Shown here: in pieces, positions 48,390 through 58,080 of the stretch | Layout of the letters: every line of letters begins with the position of its first letter | Numbering within the stretch: position 1 is the first letter of the stretch | Notes under the pieces: generated by a model | The model's input: the letters and a program-made list of their open reading frames with translations, nothing else | Told to the model about the DNA's origin: nothing | Database searches by the model: none | Assembly (NCBI GenBank): GCA_963848335.1 | Contig: CAWKDD010000001.1 | Coordinates: 62,001-126,000, forward strand | DNA from: Chersky-840 sp963848335 | Lineage (GTDB): Bacteria > Actinomycetota > Acidimicrobiia > Acidimicrobiales > UBA8190 | Length of the DNA: 64,000 bases | Direction: 5' to 3' | Position numbers and translations under genes: made by a program

Positions 48390-51068
48390 AGACGACTTCG
48401 AAGAGATCCGAGCCGTTTGCCGTCCACGGGCTGAGGTGGTCTCCGAGCTGCTCGTCGAGGACGTGGGCCGGTAGCGGGACGCCGAGCAGGAAACCCTGGA
48501 CGAAGGCGCAACCCAGGGAGCGCAGCTCCTCGAGCTGGTGAGGCTGTTCGATCCCTTCGGCGACACAGTCGAGGCCCAAGGACCCCGCCAGCGCGATGAC
48601 AGAAGAGACGATGGTGGCGTCCTCCGCCCCGCGCCCCAGTCCGCCCATGAAGCTGCGGTCGATCTTCAGCACCTCGACCGGGAAGTTCTTCAAGTGCCCG
48701 AGCGACGCGTATCCGGTCCCGAAGTCGTCGATGGCCAGGCGGATCCCCAGAGCGCGCAGACGACGCAGGACGCCCAGCGTCGACTCGGTGTCCGCGGCGA
48801 GGGCTCCCTCGGTGATCTCGAGCCACACGGTCTCGGGCGCGATCCCCGTTCCCGCCACGACGGCGGCCACCTCCTCGACCAGGGTGGGCTCGATCAGCTG
48901 CCTCGTCGACAGGTTCACGCTCACGCTGATGGGATCGCCACCGAGGCCGTCGATGCGGCGCTGCTCGGTCCACGCCACGGCCTGGCGACAGGACTCCTCG
49001 AGCACCCAGGCGCCGATGGGGGCGATCAAGCCACTCTCCTCGGCCGTCGACAGGAACTCACCGGGATGGAGAAGGCCCCGCTCGGGGTGCTGCCATCGCA
49101 GCAGCGCCTCCACGCACGCCACACGACCGGTGCTCAGCTCCACGATCGGCTGGTAGTACACGCGGAACTCACCTCGTTCGACAGCTCCATGGAGCTCGTT
49201 GCGGATGCGCATCTGGTCCAGCACCATGGCGTGGCTCTTGGGGTCGAACACCTCTATCCTGGCGCGTCCCCTCTCCTTGGCCATGTACATAGCCGTGTCG
49301 GCATCGCGCAGCAGGCTCGCCGCCGTGTCGCGGTCATCGCCGGACAAGGCCAGACCGAGGCTGGCGGTCACGAAGGTCTCGCCCTCTCCCAGAGAGACCG
49401 CCGGGCTGAGTGCCTCCATGAGACGCTCTGCCATCCGGGCGGCGACCGAAGGATCGGAGATCTCGTCGCACATCACCACGAATTCGTCACCACCGAAGCG
49501 AGCGACGGTGTCGCTGGGGCGCATCGTCCGCTGCAGACGCTGAGCGACGGTCTCGAGCAGCCGATCGCCGGCGGCGTGGCCCATGCCGTCGTTGACGAGC
49601 TTGAACCTGTCGAGATCGAGGAAGATGACCGCCACCTGCCGGCCGTGACGGGCGGCCCGGCTGAGGGCTGTTTCGAGGCGGTCCATGAACAGGACGCGGT
49701 TGGGCAGGGACGTGAGCGGATCATGGATGGCGGCGTAGGCGAGCCGTTCCCGCAGAGCCCGGCGCTCGGTGACGTCTTCGACCTGACCGATCAGGTAACT
49801 GGGCTCACCGCGCTCGTCGCGAACACACGACACGCTGACAGACACCCAGACCTCATGCCCGGCGGCGTGAGTGTAGCGCTTCTCGATCCGGTAGCCGTCC
49901 GAGGCGGTGACGACGAGCCGCTGCATCTCGCCGGTGCTCGCCTCACGGTCGTCGGGGTGCGTGAGATCATGCACGCTCATGCCGACGAGCTCGGCGGCGC
50001 TGCGTCCCACGATCCGCGCCATGGCGGGGTTGGCACCCATGATGTGACCCTCGAGGTCGGTCATCGCCATCCCGATCGGAGCGTTCTCGAAAGCGGAGCG
50101 GAAGCGTTCGTGTGCCTGACGGAGCGCCTCCTCGGCTTGCCTGCGTGAACTGACGTCGCGCAGGCGCGCCACCGTGCCCCGTACGTTGGGGTCCTCGAGC
50201 CGATCGGTGACGATCGCCTCGAACCACACCCACGACCCGTCGGCGTGTTGCAGGCGCATCTCGCTGCGCCATCCGTCGAGCTCGTGGCGCTCTTCGTCCC
50301 GTGCCTCGGCCTTCATCCGGGAAAGGTCGTCGGGATGCAGCAGCTCGACCGCTTTGGGGGTTCCCAGTCTCTCGAGCGAGATCCCGAGTATGCGCTCGAA
50401 GGCGGGGCTCACATAGCGAAGCGTCCCGTTGGGGTCGATGACGGCGATGATGTCCGACGAGTCACGCACGATGGCCTTGAAACGTCTCTCGGAATGCAGA
50501 AGCTCTCCCTCCACCTTCTCTCTCGCGGCCGTCGAACGACCCAGGAGTGTGATCGTGAGCAGCACCCCCAGCAGACCGAGCCCGGCCAGGCCGTGCACGA
50601 GGGGCTTGCGGATGAGGCTGGGGGCGATCCCGAGGGAGATCGCCAGCTCGCCCAGGGCCATGTAGAGCACCGTCCAGGCCATGGCGGGCTTGGCGGCGGC
50701 AGAGCCCGAGAGCTGCAGCACGTACGCGGCGCCGAAGATGAACCCGAGCGACAGGATGGGCCCCCACCCCGTGCTGTAAGCCACCAACCCGATGACCCCC
50801 ATGACCCCACCCACCAGTGCCGCCAGCCGCGGGTCCGCTCGGTCCACAGCGCGGCCAACACGATGCTCACGGCCTGGGCGCCGAGCACGAGTGCCACGAT
50901 CGCCCAATAGGGGATGGCGGCGATCAGCCCGGCCAAACGGCAGAGACACAGCGCGACGGCCACCGGTGGTCCGGCCAGGACGGTCGGGTCGAGCACTCTG
51001 AGCCGCAGTCGGGATGCGAACGACGAGGCCCCCTCGCCGTCGTGCCGATATCCGTCGATCCGAGCCAC
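48382..51068 (-). CDS. Membrane PAS-PAS-GGDEF-EAL c-di-GMP enzyme (one frameshift)
   Basis: About 895 residues when read across the shift. The N-terminus MARIDGYRHDGEGASSF leads to about six membrane helices (VLAGPPVAVALCLCRLAGLI, YWAIVALVLGAQAV, then LVGGVMGVIGLVAYSTG). Two PAS domains follow (RFKAIVRDSSDIIAVIDPNG; RFRSAFENAPIGMAMTDLEG), then a GGDEF domain with intact GGDEF and an EAL domain with intact EAL (CVEALLRWQHPERG) and DDFGTGYASL. Both synthesis and hydrolysis of c-di-GMP look possible. The frame switches near 50838-50843, consistent with a one-base error. Divergent from the bldD-like gene. Confidence 0.85.
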
Positions 51069-51127
51069 GACAAGGCATCGTCACCAGGGTGGATGATCTT
51101 GACGGGCCCCGAGCGGGTGTCGTCCTC

Positions 51128-51140
51128 TCACTCAGAGTGG
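51128..51140. promoter_or_regulatory. Candidate BldD box between c-di-GMP enzyme and bldD-like genes
   Basis: TCACTCAGAGTGG matches the published Streptomyces BldD consensus TnACnC(A/T)GnGTnA at every fixed position but the last. Its core CACTCAGAGTG is a perfect palindrome. It lies 60 bp upstream of the GGDEF-EAL start and 145 bp upstream of bldD. Binding is inferred. Confidence 0.6.
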
Positions 51141-51173
51141 TGGGTTTTCGCGCTCAGCGGCATCTGGGCAGCG

Positions 51174-51196
51174 CGCGCACGAGTATCCCGTGCGCG
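51174..51196. promoter_or_regulatory. Inverted repeat in the same divergent promoter
   Basis: CGCGCACG, a 7-base spacer, then CGTGCGCG. Perfect 8-bp arms. It may be a second operator or a hairpin in the bldD leader. No protein is assigned. Confidence 0.35.
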
Positions 51197-51284
51197 AGTG
51201 CCGACAGTTCGTAGGATGCGTACCAACCGGGCGGCCGAGTGTGGATCGGGGGCTCGTCAGTGCCGAGAGCGGGGACCACGGGTG

Positions 51285-51866
51285 ATGGCTGACGAGACGG
51301 CGATGTCCGCCGATGAAGAGTTCAGCCAGGCAGCTCAGTCGTACATCCGAGCCGTCGGAGCCCGACTGCGCGTGGTGCGCAACCAACTCGGGCTCTCCCT
51401 CCAAGCCGTCGAAGCCGCCTCGAACCAGGAGTTCAAGGCATCGGTGCTCGGGGCCTACGAGCGGGGCGAGCGGGCGGTGTCGGTGTCGAGATTGCAACGG
51501 CTGGCCAAGCTCTACAGCGTCAGTGTCGACCAGCTGTTGCCGAACGAGAGCGACGCCACTCGATGGTGGATGTCCAAGGACGCCGAGGCATCGGGGGCGG
51601 AACCGCCCGAGCGCGCCGCCGTCCAACCGTGGCAGAACAGCGACACCGTCACGATCGACCTCACCCGGCTGCGCGATGTGAGCGGCCCCGAACGCGACCT
51701 CATCCGACGGTTCGTGAGCATGATCCAGGTCCAGCGCCAGGACTTCAACGGGCAGCTGATCACCATCCGGTCGAGCGACGTCCGTGCCATCGCCTGTCTG
51801 TTCGGGATGACTCCCGACGCCATGGGACGGCGGCTCGACGAACTGAGCCTGCGCGTCAACATCTGA
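51285..51866 (+). CDS. bldD: BldD-like transcription regulator with c-di-GMP-binding signature
   Basis: 193 residues. N-terminal XRE helix-turn-helix at about 20-85 (GARLRVVRNQLGLSLQAVEA, LGAYERGERAVSVSRLQRL), then a linker and a C-terminal domain. The C-terminal domain contains RQD (151-153), eight residues, then RSSD (162-165), exactly the RxD-X8-RxxD signature by which BldD binds tetrameric c-di-GMP. BldD in Streptomyces is dimerised by c-di-GMP and represses development genes and its own gene. The ATG at 51285 is preferred; upstream in-frame sequence is not conserved-looking. A c-di-GMP synthase/hydrolase gene is divergent from it. Confidence 0.88.
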   Translation: MADETAMSADEEFSQAAQSYIRAVGARLRVVRNQLGLSLQAVEAASNQEFKASVLGAYERGERAVSVSRLQRLAKLYSVSVDQLLPNESDATRWWMSKDAEASGAEPPERAAVQPWQNSDTVTIDLTRLRDVSGPERDLIRRFVSMIQVQRQDFNGQLITIRSSDVRAIACLFGMTPDAMGRRLDELSLRVNI

Positions 51867-51902
51867 GCCGGCTCGTCCGGGCCGGTATCGAGGACCTGGG
51901 CA

Positions 51903-52901
51903 TCACTGCCACGGGAGCGCGGCCCTCCGGTTCCAGTACGTGAGGGGGTCTTCGGTGAGCGAAGCGAGCTCGTCCCGTTCCTCTTCGGTGAGCGACAGGT
52001 CCAGGGCGGCGAGGTTCGAGCCCAGCTGTGCGGGGGTCACGGCTCCCGACAGGACCACGTCGGCCCACGGCTGGCCCAGCGCGGCGGCGATGGCCACCTG
52101 GTCGACCGAGGCTCCGCGCCGGGCCGCCACGTCCTCCAACGCCCCCCTCGAGCGGTGGTCGCCCCGGCCCGTGAGCCTGCCGTTGGCCACGACCTCTTTC
52201 ACGAGGACGCCCCAGCCCCGGGCGTGAGCCTCGGCCAGGGCAGGGCCGACCGACGACTCGAGCAGGTTCCAGGTGGCCTGCACCGTCGAGAAGGGGTTCA
52301 CCCCCGCGACCTCGACCTCCAGAGCGTGGCGGACGACGTCGGCCTGACCGGCTCCGCTCACCGTCAGCCCCACCGCCACGCCGCGGTCACCGAGCTCGGC
52401 CAGGGCTCCCAGCACCGCAGCGTCATCGAGGACGCCGCTCTCCAAGGTGGCCGAGTGCACCTGGTACAGCGCGAGATGAGGACCGAGGAGACCCATCGTC
52501 CAGGGCAGCTGGTCTTGGAACATGGCCAGGGAGAGGTCCTTGGCCTCGTGGACCGCAGCGTGCATGTTCCAGGCGCCGGTGTAGCGGTATCCCCATTTCG
52601 ATCCGACGGCGACCGCACCGGGTGTCAAGCGCCGTTCCCGCAACCACGACGCCAGGAACTCCTCGGCCCTCCCGTACGAGCGGGCGGTATCCACGTAGCG
52701 GACGCCCGCTTCGTAGGCGGCGTCGAGCATGTGGTGACAGCGCTGCTCCATGGTGATCCCGTCGCGGTCGGCTCCGAGGTCGACGTCGCGACCCAAGGTG
52801 ATGTACGCAGGCCGACCCAATGCGGCGAGCCCCAACCCCATCCGTGTGACCTCTGGTCCAGATCGTCCGAGGGTCGTGGCAGGGAGCACCGTGTCGTTCA
52901 C
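51903..52901 (-). CDS. Aldo/keto reductase
   Basis: 332-residue TIM-barrel oxidoreductase. The catalytic tetrad is visible: Asp and Tyr in VRYVDTARSYGRAEEFL, Lys in AVGSKWGY and His in LYQVHSATLE. The C-terminal part binds NADP(H). The protein resembles the L-fucose/pyridoxal-type or voltage-channel-beta-like AKR groups. Substrate unknown. Convergent with the bldD-like gene. Confidence 0.87.
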   Translation of the reverse strand: MNDTVLPATTLGRSGPEVTRMGLGLAALGRPAYITLGRDVDLGADRDGITMEQRCHHMLDAAYEAGVRYVDTARSYGRAEEFLASWLRERRLTPGAVAVGSKWGYRYTGAWNMHAAVHEAKDLSLAMFQDQLPWTMGLLGPHLALYQVHSATLESGVLDDAAVLGALAELGDRGVAVGLTVSGAGQADVVRHALEVEVAGVNPFSTVQATWNLLESSVGPALAEAHARGWGVLVKEVVANGRLTGRGDHRSRGALEDVAARRGASVDQVAIAAALGQPWADVVLSGAVTPAQLGSNLAALDLSLTEEERDELASLTEDPLTYWNRRAALPWQ

Positions 52902-53575
52902 GGGCGATCGCGCTTCTCCGACGGGGGACAGGTGGTCCTCACCGTCCGGCGTTCGGGAATGTCTTGACGGGAGTCCGGGGGCGTGTCCGAGAGCCTACGT
53001 CGCCGTCCTCCGACTCGAGTCTCCAGCATGGCGGAAGGGGCGAAGTCCCGTCATGGCCGACCGATGGTCCCATGAGGGAAGCCCTTCGGTGGGGGTCCCG
53101 AGAGTCTCTAGAGCCAGTTCACCGGGAACACGGTGTGGTGGCCGACAATCCCTTTCAAGGCGAGCGCACGCCGCCAAGTGCGAAGGCACCATCCAGATCT
53201 CCTGGACCGCCTGCGATATCAAGATCTCGCCGCCAACGGCGGCGTTTGCGACGCGTCCCGTTCGTGTGGGAGGCGAAGCGGCCTGGTCTGAGGCTTGTCG
53301 TTGGCCACCACCTCAGCTCGGGAGGTGGCGGGGCGTGAACCTCACGCTCACGGTGGAGCAAAGGGGTCCAGTCGGGCGTCTGTTCGAAGCCGAAGGACAC
53401 AAGCGACGGGCGGAGAGGCCTGATTGACGCCAGACCGTCCGCTCCCTGAGCGCTGGATCACCACGGGTGACGGGGGGTTCCCGGGAGTTGGAGTGCATCT
53501 GGGAAGTGGGCCCGCCTCGGGACTCGATCGTATCGATTTGGGAATGAAGATCGGTGGGCTGGCACCATAAGAGGG
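52902..53575. other. Long gap without a recognisable gene
   Basis: 674 bp. Open frames here are short and overlap on both strands without family features. It holds the promoters of the aldo/keto reductase (minus) and the methyltransferase (plus). Confidence 0.5.
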
Positions 53576-54301
53576 ATGAACCCGGACAAAAGGCGCACAG
53601 CCCCGGGCTGGCTGCTCGACGAGCTTGCTCACGCCGGTCGGGAGAACCTTGATGGTGCCCACGTCGAGCGTTACGACCGCAAGATGGACGCCCGAGCGAC
53701 AGAAGAGATCGACCTGCTGCGATCGTGGGGACTCGATGCCTCGTCGGTTGTCGTCGAGCTTGGGTGCGGCACCGGCCAGTTCGCCCTGACCGTCGCTCCT
53801 ATGTGCCGACGCGTGGTGGCAGTCGATGTGTCGCCTGTGATGCGCGAACGGCTACGGAGCCAGGTCGACGAAGCTGCGATCGACAACGTCGAAATCACGG
53901 CCGCAGGCTTCCTTACCTACGACCATGCGGGGGATCCAGCCGACATCGTCTACTCCCGCTACGCCCTGCATCACCTGCCCGACTTCTGGAAGGTCATGGC
54001 GCTGCGCCGGATGCGGTCCATCCTGCGGCCCGGCGGCGTCCTTCGACTGTGGGACGTCGTCTATGGGTTCGACCCGTCCGAGGCAGATGAGCGCATCGAA
54101 GCCTGGTGCGCACCCTTCGGTGAGGAGGTTGAGGGCGACTGGGCCCGCTGGGAGTTGGAGGAGCACGTCCGCGAGGAGTACTCCACGTTTTCTTGGCTGC
54201 TCGAGGCGATGTTCGAGCGGACCGGGTTCAGCACCGAGGCCGTCGACTACTCCGACGACGGGTTCGACGCTCGTTACGTTCTGCGCTCCACGTCGTTGTA
54301 G
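53576..54301 (+). CDS. SAM-dependent methyltransferase (class I)
   Basis: 241 residues. The SAM-binding motif I is VVVELGCGTGQFAL, followed by VVAVDVSPVM, the acidic ribose contact, and DIVYSRYALHHLPDFWKVMA as motif IV. The region LRPGGVLRLWDVVYG is motif VI. The rest (WELEEHVREEYSTFSWLLEA) is typical of small-molecule methyltransferases. ATG at 53576. Substrate unknown. Confidence 0.87.
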   Translation: MNPDKRRTAPGWLLDELAHAGRENLDGAHVERYDRKMDARATEEIDLLRSWGLDASSVVVELGCGTGQFALTVAPMCRRVVAVDVSPVMRERLRSQVDEAAIDNVEITAAGFLTYDHAGDPADIVYSRYALHHLPDFWKVMALRRMRSILRPGGVLRLWDVVYGFDPSEADERIEAWCAPFGEEVEGDWARWELEEHVREEYSTFSWLLEAMFERTGFSTEAVDYSDDGFDARYVLRSTSL

Positions 54302-54621
54302 GGCGTCGGGATGATCCTCAACGGCATCGTCAAACGGGTCCGATGGACGTCCGAAAGCCATTCGATCAATGCTCAATGAGCGCCGGGCCGTCGCACTGGG
54401 CTGCCCGACCCCGGACCCGATCGAGGAGCTCTTCAAGAGCCATGTGCCATGGCGCCCGACGGGGCCGGTTCTGGTGCCCGGACCGGGTGTGTCGCGCTCC
54501 GCAGGGCCGGCGGCGATGGTCCTTCGGGGACGTCCTGGACCCGGATCGGGCAATCCCGCGGGTGATCTGGAACTACCCTGCCCGACGAATCTGAACGAGC
54601 CGTCAAGAGGGGGTTCCTGCC
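54302..54621. other. Gap without a recognisable gene
   Basis: 320 bp between the methyltransferase and the ABM protein. Overlapping open frames on both strands have no family character. A ribosome site of AGAGGGGG type precedes the next gene. Confidence 0.4.
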
Positions 54622-54948
54622 GTGATCTTCATCGTCGTCAAACATCCGGTTCGCCCCGAGTACGCAGATGCCTGGCCCAGCCTGGTGGGGACGTTCACCG
54701 CTGCCACCCGTGCCGAACCCGGGAACATCTCCTTTGACTGGTATCGGAGCCCAGAGGATCCCAACCTCTGGCTCCTGGTCGAGGCGTTCCGTGATGGGGA
54801 GGCGGGTAAGGCGCACGTCGATTCGGACCACTTCAAGGCGGCCATCGACGCATTGCCGTTATGGCTCAGAGACGTCCCGGAAATCGTCCACGTCGAGGTG
54901 CCTGGCGAAGGCTGGGCTCGTATGAGCGAGATTCGCATCGAGTCCTGA
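54622..54948 (+). CDS. ABM-domain quinol monooxygenase-like protein (1 of 3)
   Basis: 108 residues, ferredoxin-like dimeric alpha/beta barrel. Features: IFIVVKHPVRPEYADAWPSL, EPGNISFDWYRSPEDPNLW and EAFRDGEAGKAHVDSDHF, the typical His/Asp region. ABM proteins oxidise quinols and polyketide-type aromatic compounds without cofactor or bind small ligands. GTG start at 54622. Two further ABM-type genes are at 57644 and 59623. Confidence 0.83.
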   Translation: MIFIVVKHPVRPEYADAWPSLVGTFTAATRAEPGNISFDWYRSPEDPNLWLLVEAFRDGEAGKAHVDSDHFKAAIDALPLWLRDVPEIVHVEVPGEGWARMSEIRIES

Positions 54949-54968
54949 CGCATCCGCGATGGCGCCTT

Positions 54969-55937
54969 CTATGGCCCTGGCGAGTATCCGCTCGATATGA
55001 GTTCCTGGCCCTGGCCACTGGCGGCATCGAAGACGGTGACTCCCCAATCGCCGCATCCCGCGATGGTAGAGCTGTAGGGCACCGAGTAGACGACCCAGGC
55101 CAGCTCATCGCGGTTCAGAGGCGTCAAAGAGCCGTCTGGACTCTGCCGGGCCGGGAAGTTGGCCGAGTAACGGGTCAAGATGATTCGGTAGCGTTCAAAT
55201 GACTCTTTGGGTCCGCTCCTGCTCCAGGCTTGCGCGGCCGACATGACTGCCCGATCCGACGAGATCGGGGGATTCAAGGTGATGTTGCCGCCGTCGAGCA
55301 CGAGGGGTTCAACGAGCCTCTCCGGCGTGGGCATGACGTCTGGATCGGCTGAGCGCTGACATACACCGGCTGCCGGGGTATCAGGCGTACCTGGTGTGAA
55401 ACCGATCGACTCGAAGATCGCCTGCGCTGTGCTCGGGTCGGGGCCGATCCCGATCTGGATCATCACCTGGTGGTACCAGAGGAGCATGTAATGGTCATCC
55501 GAGCCGGCGGACTCCTCGAGCACCCTCTGACCCGAAGAAGTGGTCATCGGCGTCGCGCCGGGGGGAGGATCGCCCGGCTGCAGCCAGACGCCGTCTCGAC
55601 CTGTCGAGGAACCGTCCGGTAGAGGGGCTGGGCAGCTCGGCGCCCCATTCTGCTGTGGTCCGACAAAGGCTGTGGGGGTATCGGGAAACGGCCCCTCGCA
55701 GAAACCGGTGTGCATACCATCGACGACTGGCCAACCAGCGGGCACCTCGACATGGACTCCCTCATAGCTCACGGCCCGGAATCCAATCGTGGCGGTCGTG
55801 GCGGTCGTCGAGGGTGGCGGCGCCGTGACACTCGTCGAGGATCCCGCCGTCCTGACAGAGCCCGGTCCTACCGTCGTCGAGCACCCCGCGATCGCGCCCA
55901 ACGCCAGGAGACACAGCCAAGGGCCGCTAGGCCGCAT
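54969..55937 (-). CDS. Secreted lipoprotein, function unknown
   Basis: 322 residues. The signal peptide MRPSGPWLCLLALGAIAGC ends in a lipobox, so it is probably lipid-anchored. A Ser/Thr/Pro-rich linker leads to a beta-rich domain with VSYEGVHVEVPAGWPVVD, the kind of segment seen in extracellular actinobacterial proteins. The C-terminal part has YRIILTRYSANFPA and cysteines that could pair. The ATG at 55937 gives the signal peptide; upstream sequence to 56174 does not look like a protein. Confidence 0.75.
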   Translation of the reverse strand: MRPSGPWLCLLALGAIAGCSTTVGPGSVRTAGSSTSVTAPPPSTTATTATIGFRAVSYEGVHVEVPAGWPVVDGMHTGFCEGPFPDTPTAFVGPQQNGAPSCPAPLPDGSSTGRDGVWLQPGDPPPGATPMTTSSGQRVLEESAGSDDHYMLLWYHQVMIQIGIGPDPSTAQAIFESIGFTPGTPDTPAAGVCQRSADPDVMPTPERLVEPLVLDGGNITLNPPISSDRAVMSAAQAWSRSGPKESFERYRIILTRYSANFPARQSPDGSLTPLNRDELAWVVYSVPYSSTIAGCGDWGVTVFDAASGQGQELISSGYSPGP

Positions 55938-56232
55938 GTGAGCCACACCCCTTCGACGAGTGGGACACACGGCAAGTTCCCGGGACCTTGTCGCTGCCCC
56001 AACGGAGGTGCGGTTCTCCCTATCGAGACGCGAGGACTCGTCATCGATGAGGACACCGGTACCCAGATGACCGTGCTGTCTCCGTCTGTACCTCCGAGAA
56101 CAGCTCCAACGTGGCGACAAGGGCGCCCCAGGCTCTTGCGACGTCATAGCTCGGCACGTTGATCGGGTCCGCATTCGACGCTAGCCTCCAGGCACCAGTC
56201 CGCTGTGGCATGACAACGGTGGTGCAGAACTG

Positions 56233-57480
56233 ATGCGACGCTTCTTGGGACTAGGGCTCGCTCTTGCCGTCATCCTCCTCGGCTGCACCGGATGGCCGTC
56301 AAGGGCGTCAGCGACTCCTGCCTCGCCGTCGCTCATCGTGCAGCCGGCGTCAGGGCCGGTGGGCTCAGTCGTCACCGTCCGTACCTCTGCGGGGTGCGGC
56401 CAGGTCGTCTTCGGACCTGCGGGTGCGACCACTGACGTGAGTGCTGTCGGCACCGGCGCGCGAAGTGCCATGACCTATGTCATCCCCGACTTCGCGGGGA
56501 TTCCCGGTCAGGCTGTCTTGCCAGGGAGATACGCATTCGGCGTGAGCTGCTTCGAGGCGGGCCCCGTGCCCTCCCTGAAGAACCTGGTCGTTCCTTTCAC
56601 CGTCACCGCTGCGGCCGCGCCGACACGTTTCGTGGACATGGCAGCAGCTCCCAACTCCGGCGGTTACTGGCTTGTGCAGCGTGATGGGGACGTGCACGCC
56701 TTCGGTGACGCCGTTTCGTACGGTTCGTTGACGGAGTCGGGGGTGACGCCGGCCGCGTCCATCGTCGCTATGGCCTCCACGACCGACGGACGGGGCTACT
56801 GGCTGGTCGGTGCCGATGGCGGCGTGTTCGCATTCGGTGATGCCCCGTTCTTGGGATCGCTCCCAGGCATCGGGGTCGATCCCATCGACCCCATCGTGGC
56901 GATGGCCGTCACCGCTGACGGCGCGGGGTATTGGCTGCTGGGTGCCGACGGGGGTGTCTTCGCCTTCGGGGGCGCCGCGTTCTGTCCCGCTGACGAGGTC
57001 AGTGCCACCGGGCCCTTGCCGCCCGGCGCACTGGTGGGTCCGGTCATGGCGACCGGCATCACTGGATATCCCGACTCTGTCGGTTACGCCACCGTCGACA
57101 GCGGTGCTTCGGGAGCACTGAACCCCCTGCCCGGCTATCCCTGCGCGGAGCGAGCGGCGGGATTGCCAGGGAGCGGGCAGTTCTTTGTGTTCGCATCCAC
57201 GACCTCGCCGATCACCGGGATCGCCGGCGTCCACGGCAACGGCGGAGTGTGGTTGGTGGGCGCCGACGGCGGGGTGTTTGCTCCGCCGGTGCTGGAAGAG
57301 GATACGACAGTGGCCCAGGCCCCGTTCTACGGCTCGCTACCCGCGCTCGGGGTCTCCCCTGCGGCTCCCGTCGTGGGCATCGTGTCGACTCCTGACGGCG
57401 GGGGCTACTGGCTCCTGGGCGCCGACGGCGGAGTGTTCTCTTTCGGAAACGCCAGCTTTTACGGTTCGGCTGCGCCCTGA
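56233..57480 (+). CDS. Exported protein with GYWL/GADGGVFxFG repeats
   Basis: 415 residues. The N-terminus FLGLGLALAVILLGC contains a lipobox-like LLGC; a signal peptidase I site after SRASA is also possible. An IPT-like beta domain (about 33-125) is followed by at least four repeats of the form GYWLVGADGGVFAFGDAPFLGSL, probably a propeller-like fold. One unit is degenerate and carries a Pro- and Cys-containing insertion (YPDSVGYATV, LPGYPCAERA). Such repeats are very common in Acidimicrobiia surface proteins. Divergent from the lipoprotein gene at 54969. Confidence 0.8.
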   Translation: MRRFLGLGLALAVILLGCTGWPSRASATPASPSLIVQPASGPVGSVVTVRTSAGCGQVVFGPAGATTDVSAVGTGARSAMTYVIPDFAGIPGQAVLPGRYAFGVSCFEAGPVPSLKNLVVPFTVTAAAAPTRFVDMAAAPNSGGYWLVQRDGDVHAFGDAVSYGSLTESGVTPAASIVAMASTTDGRGYWLVGADGGVFAFGDAPFLGSLPGIGVDPIDPIVAMAVTADGAGYWLLGADGGVFAFGGAAFCPADEVSATGPLPPGALVGPVMATGITGYPDSVGYATVDSGASGALNPLPGYPCAERAAGLPGSGQFFVFASTTSPITGIAGVHGNGGVWLVGADGGVFAPPVLEEDTTVAQAPFYGSLPALGVSPAAPVVGIVSTPDGGGYWLLGADGGVFSFGNASFYGSAAP

Positions 57481-57643
57481 TCCAGTGACGGACAAGACAT
57501 TCCGAGCGGACCTTGGCCAACCGGTGGTTCACGACCCCGGGCGAACCACGGTGATAGCTGCTAAACCCTGGCTCTTGAATCAGGGACGAGGCTGTTCCCA
57601 GGACGGTTGAGCACGGTCTCTCCCATGGACGGGAGGAGCGGCG

Positions 57644-57940
57644 GTGGTCGGTGTAAATGTGACATTCGAGTACGACGGTGATTTCGATCGCGATCGCGTC
57701 ATCAACGTGGCTGACAAAGCTCGAGCCATGTTCGAAGGGATGCCCGGGCTTCTCTTCAAGTTCTTCACTTTGGATGAGAAGCAGCAGCAGGCGAGGAACT
57801 TCTACGTTTGGGAGTCCAAGGAAACAGCTGACGGGTTCTTCTCAGATGAGCTGCGCGAGCGCGTGACAGGACTCTACGGCGTCCGCCCCAGAATCGACTA
57901 CGTGGAGATCGCTCAGATCGTCGATAACTCGAACTCGTAG
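57644..57940 (+). CDS. ABM-like monooxygenase (2 of 3)
   Basis: 98 residues of the dimeric alpha/beta barrel fold, similar to YdhR-type monooxygenases: VNVTFEYDGDF, FEGMPGLLFKFFTLDEKQQQ, NFYVWESKETADGFFSDEL. GTG start at 57644 after GGGAGGAG. No partner is evident. Confidence 0.75.
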   Translation: MVGVNVTFEYDGDFDRDRVINVADKARAMFEGMPGLLFKFFTLDEKQQQARNFYVWESKETADGFFSDELRERVTGLYGVRPRIDYVEIAQIVDNSNS

Positions 57941-58080
57941 GGTCTGTCGATCCGGCTCTGAGGGTCAGCTCTGCATCTCCGTGCGGACAGCCTGCGAGAG
58001 AGACTGCCACGGCTCGTCGTTGTGGAGGTCAACCCAGCCGTCGGTGGTCCGGGTTATGTCGGAGCCCGCATCCATCGGCC

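Noticed and set aside
50817..51281. N-terminal extension of the BldD-like protein
   Set aside because: The open frame continues upstream but has Arg/Gly-rich shadow character, crosses the candidate BldD box and overlaps the start of the divergent c-di-GMP gene.
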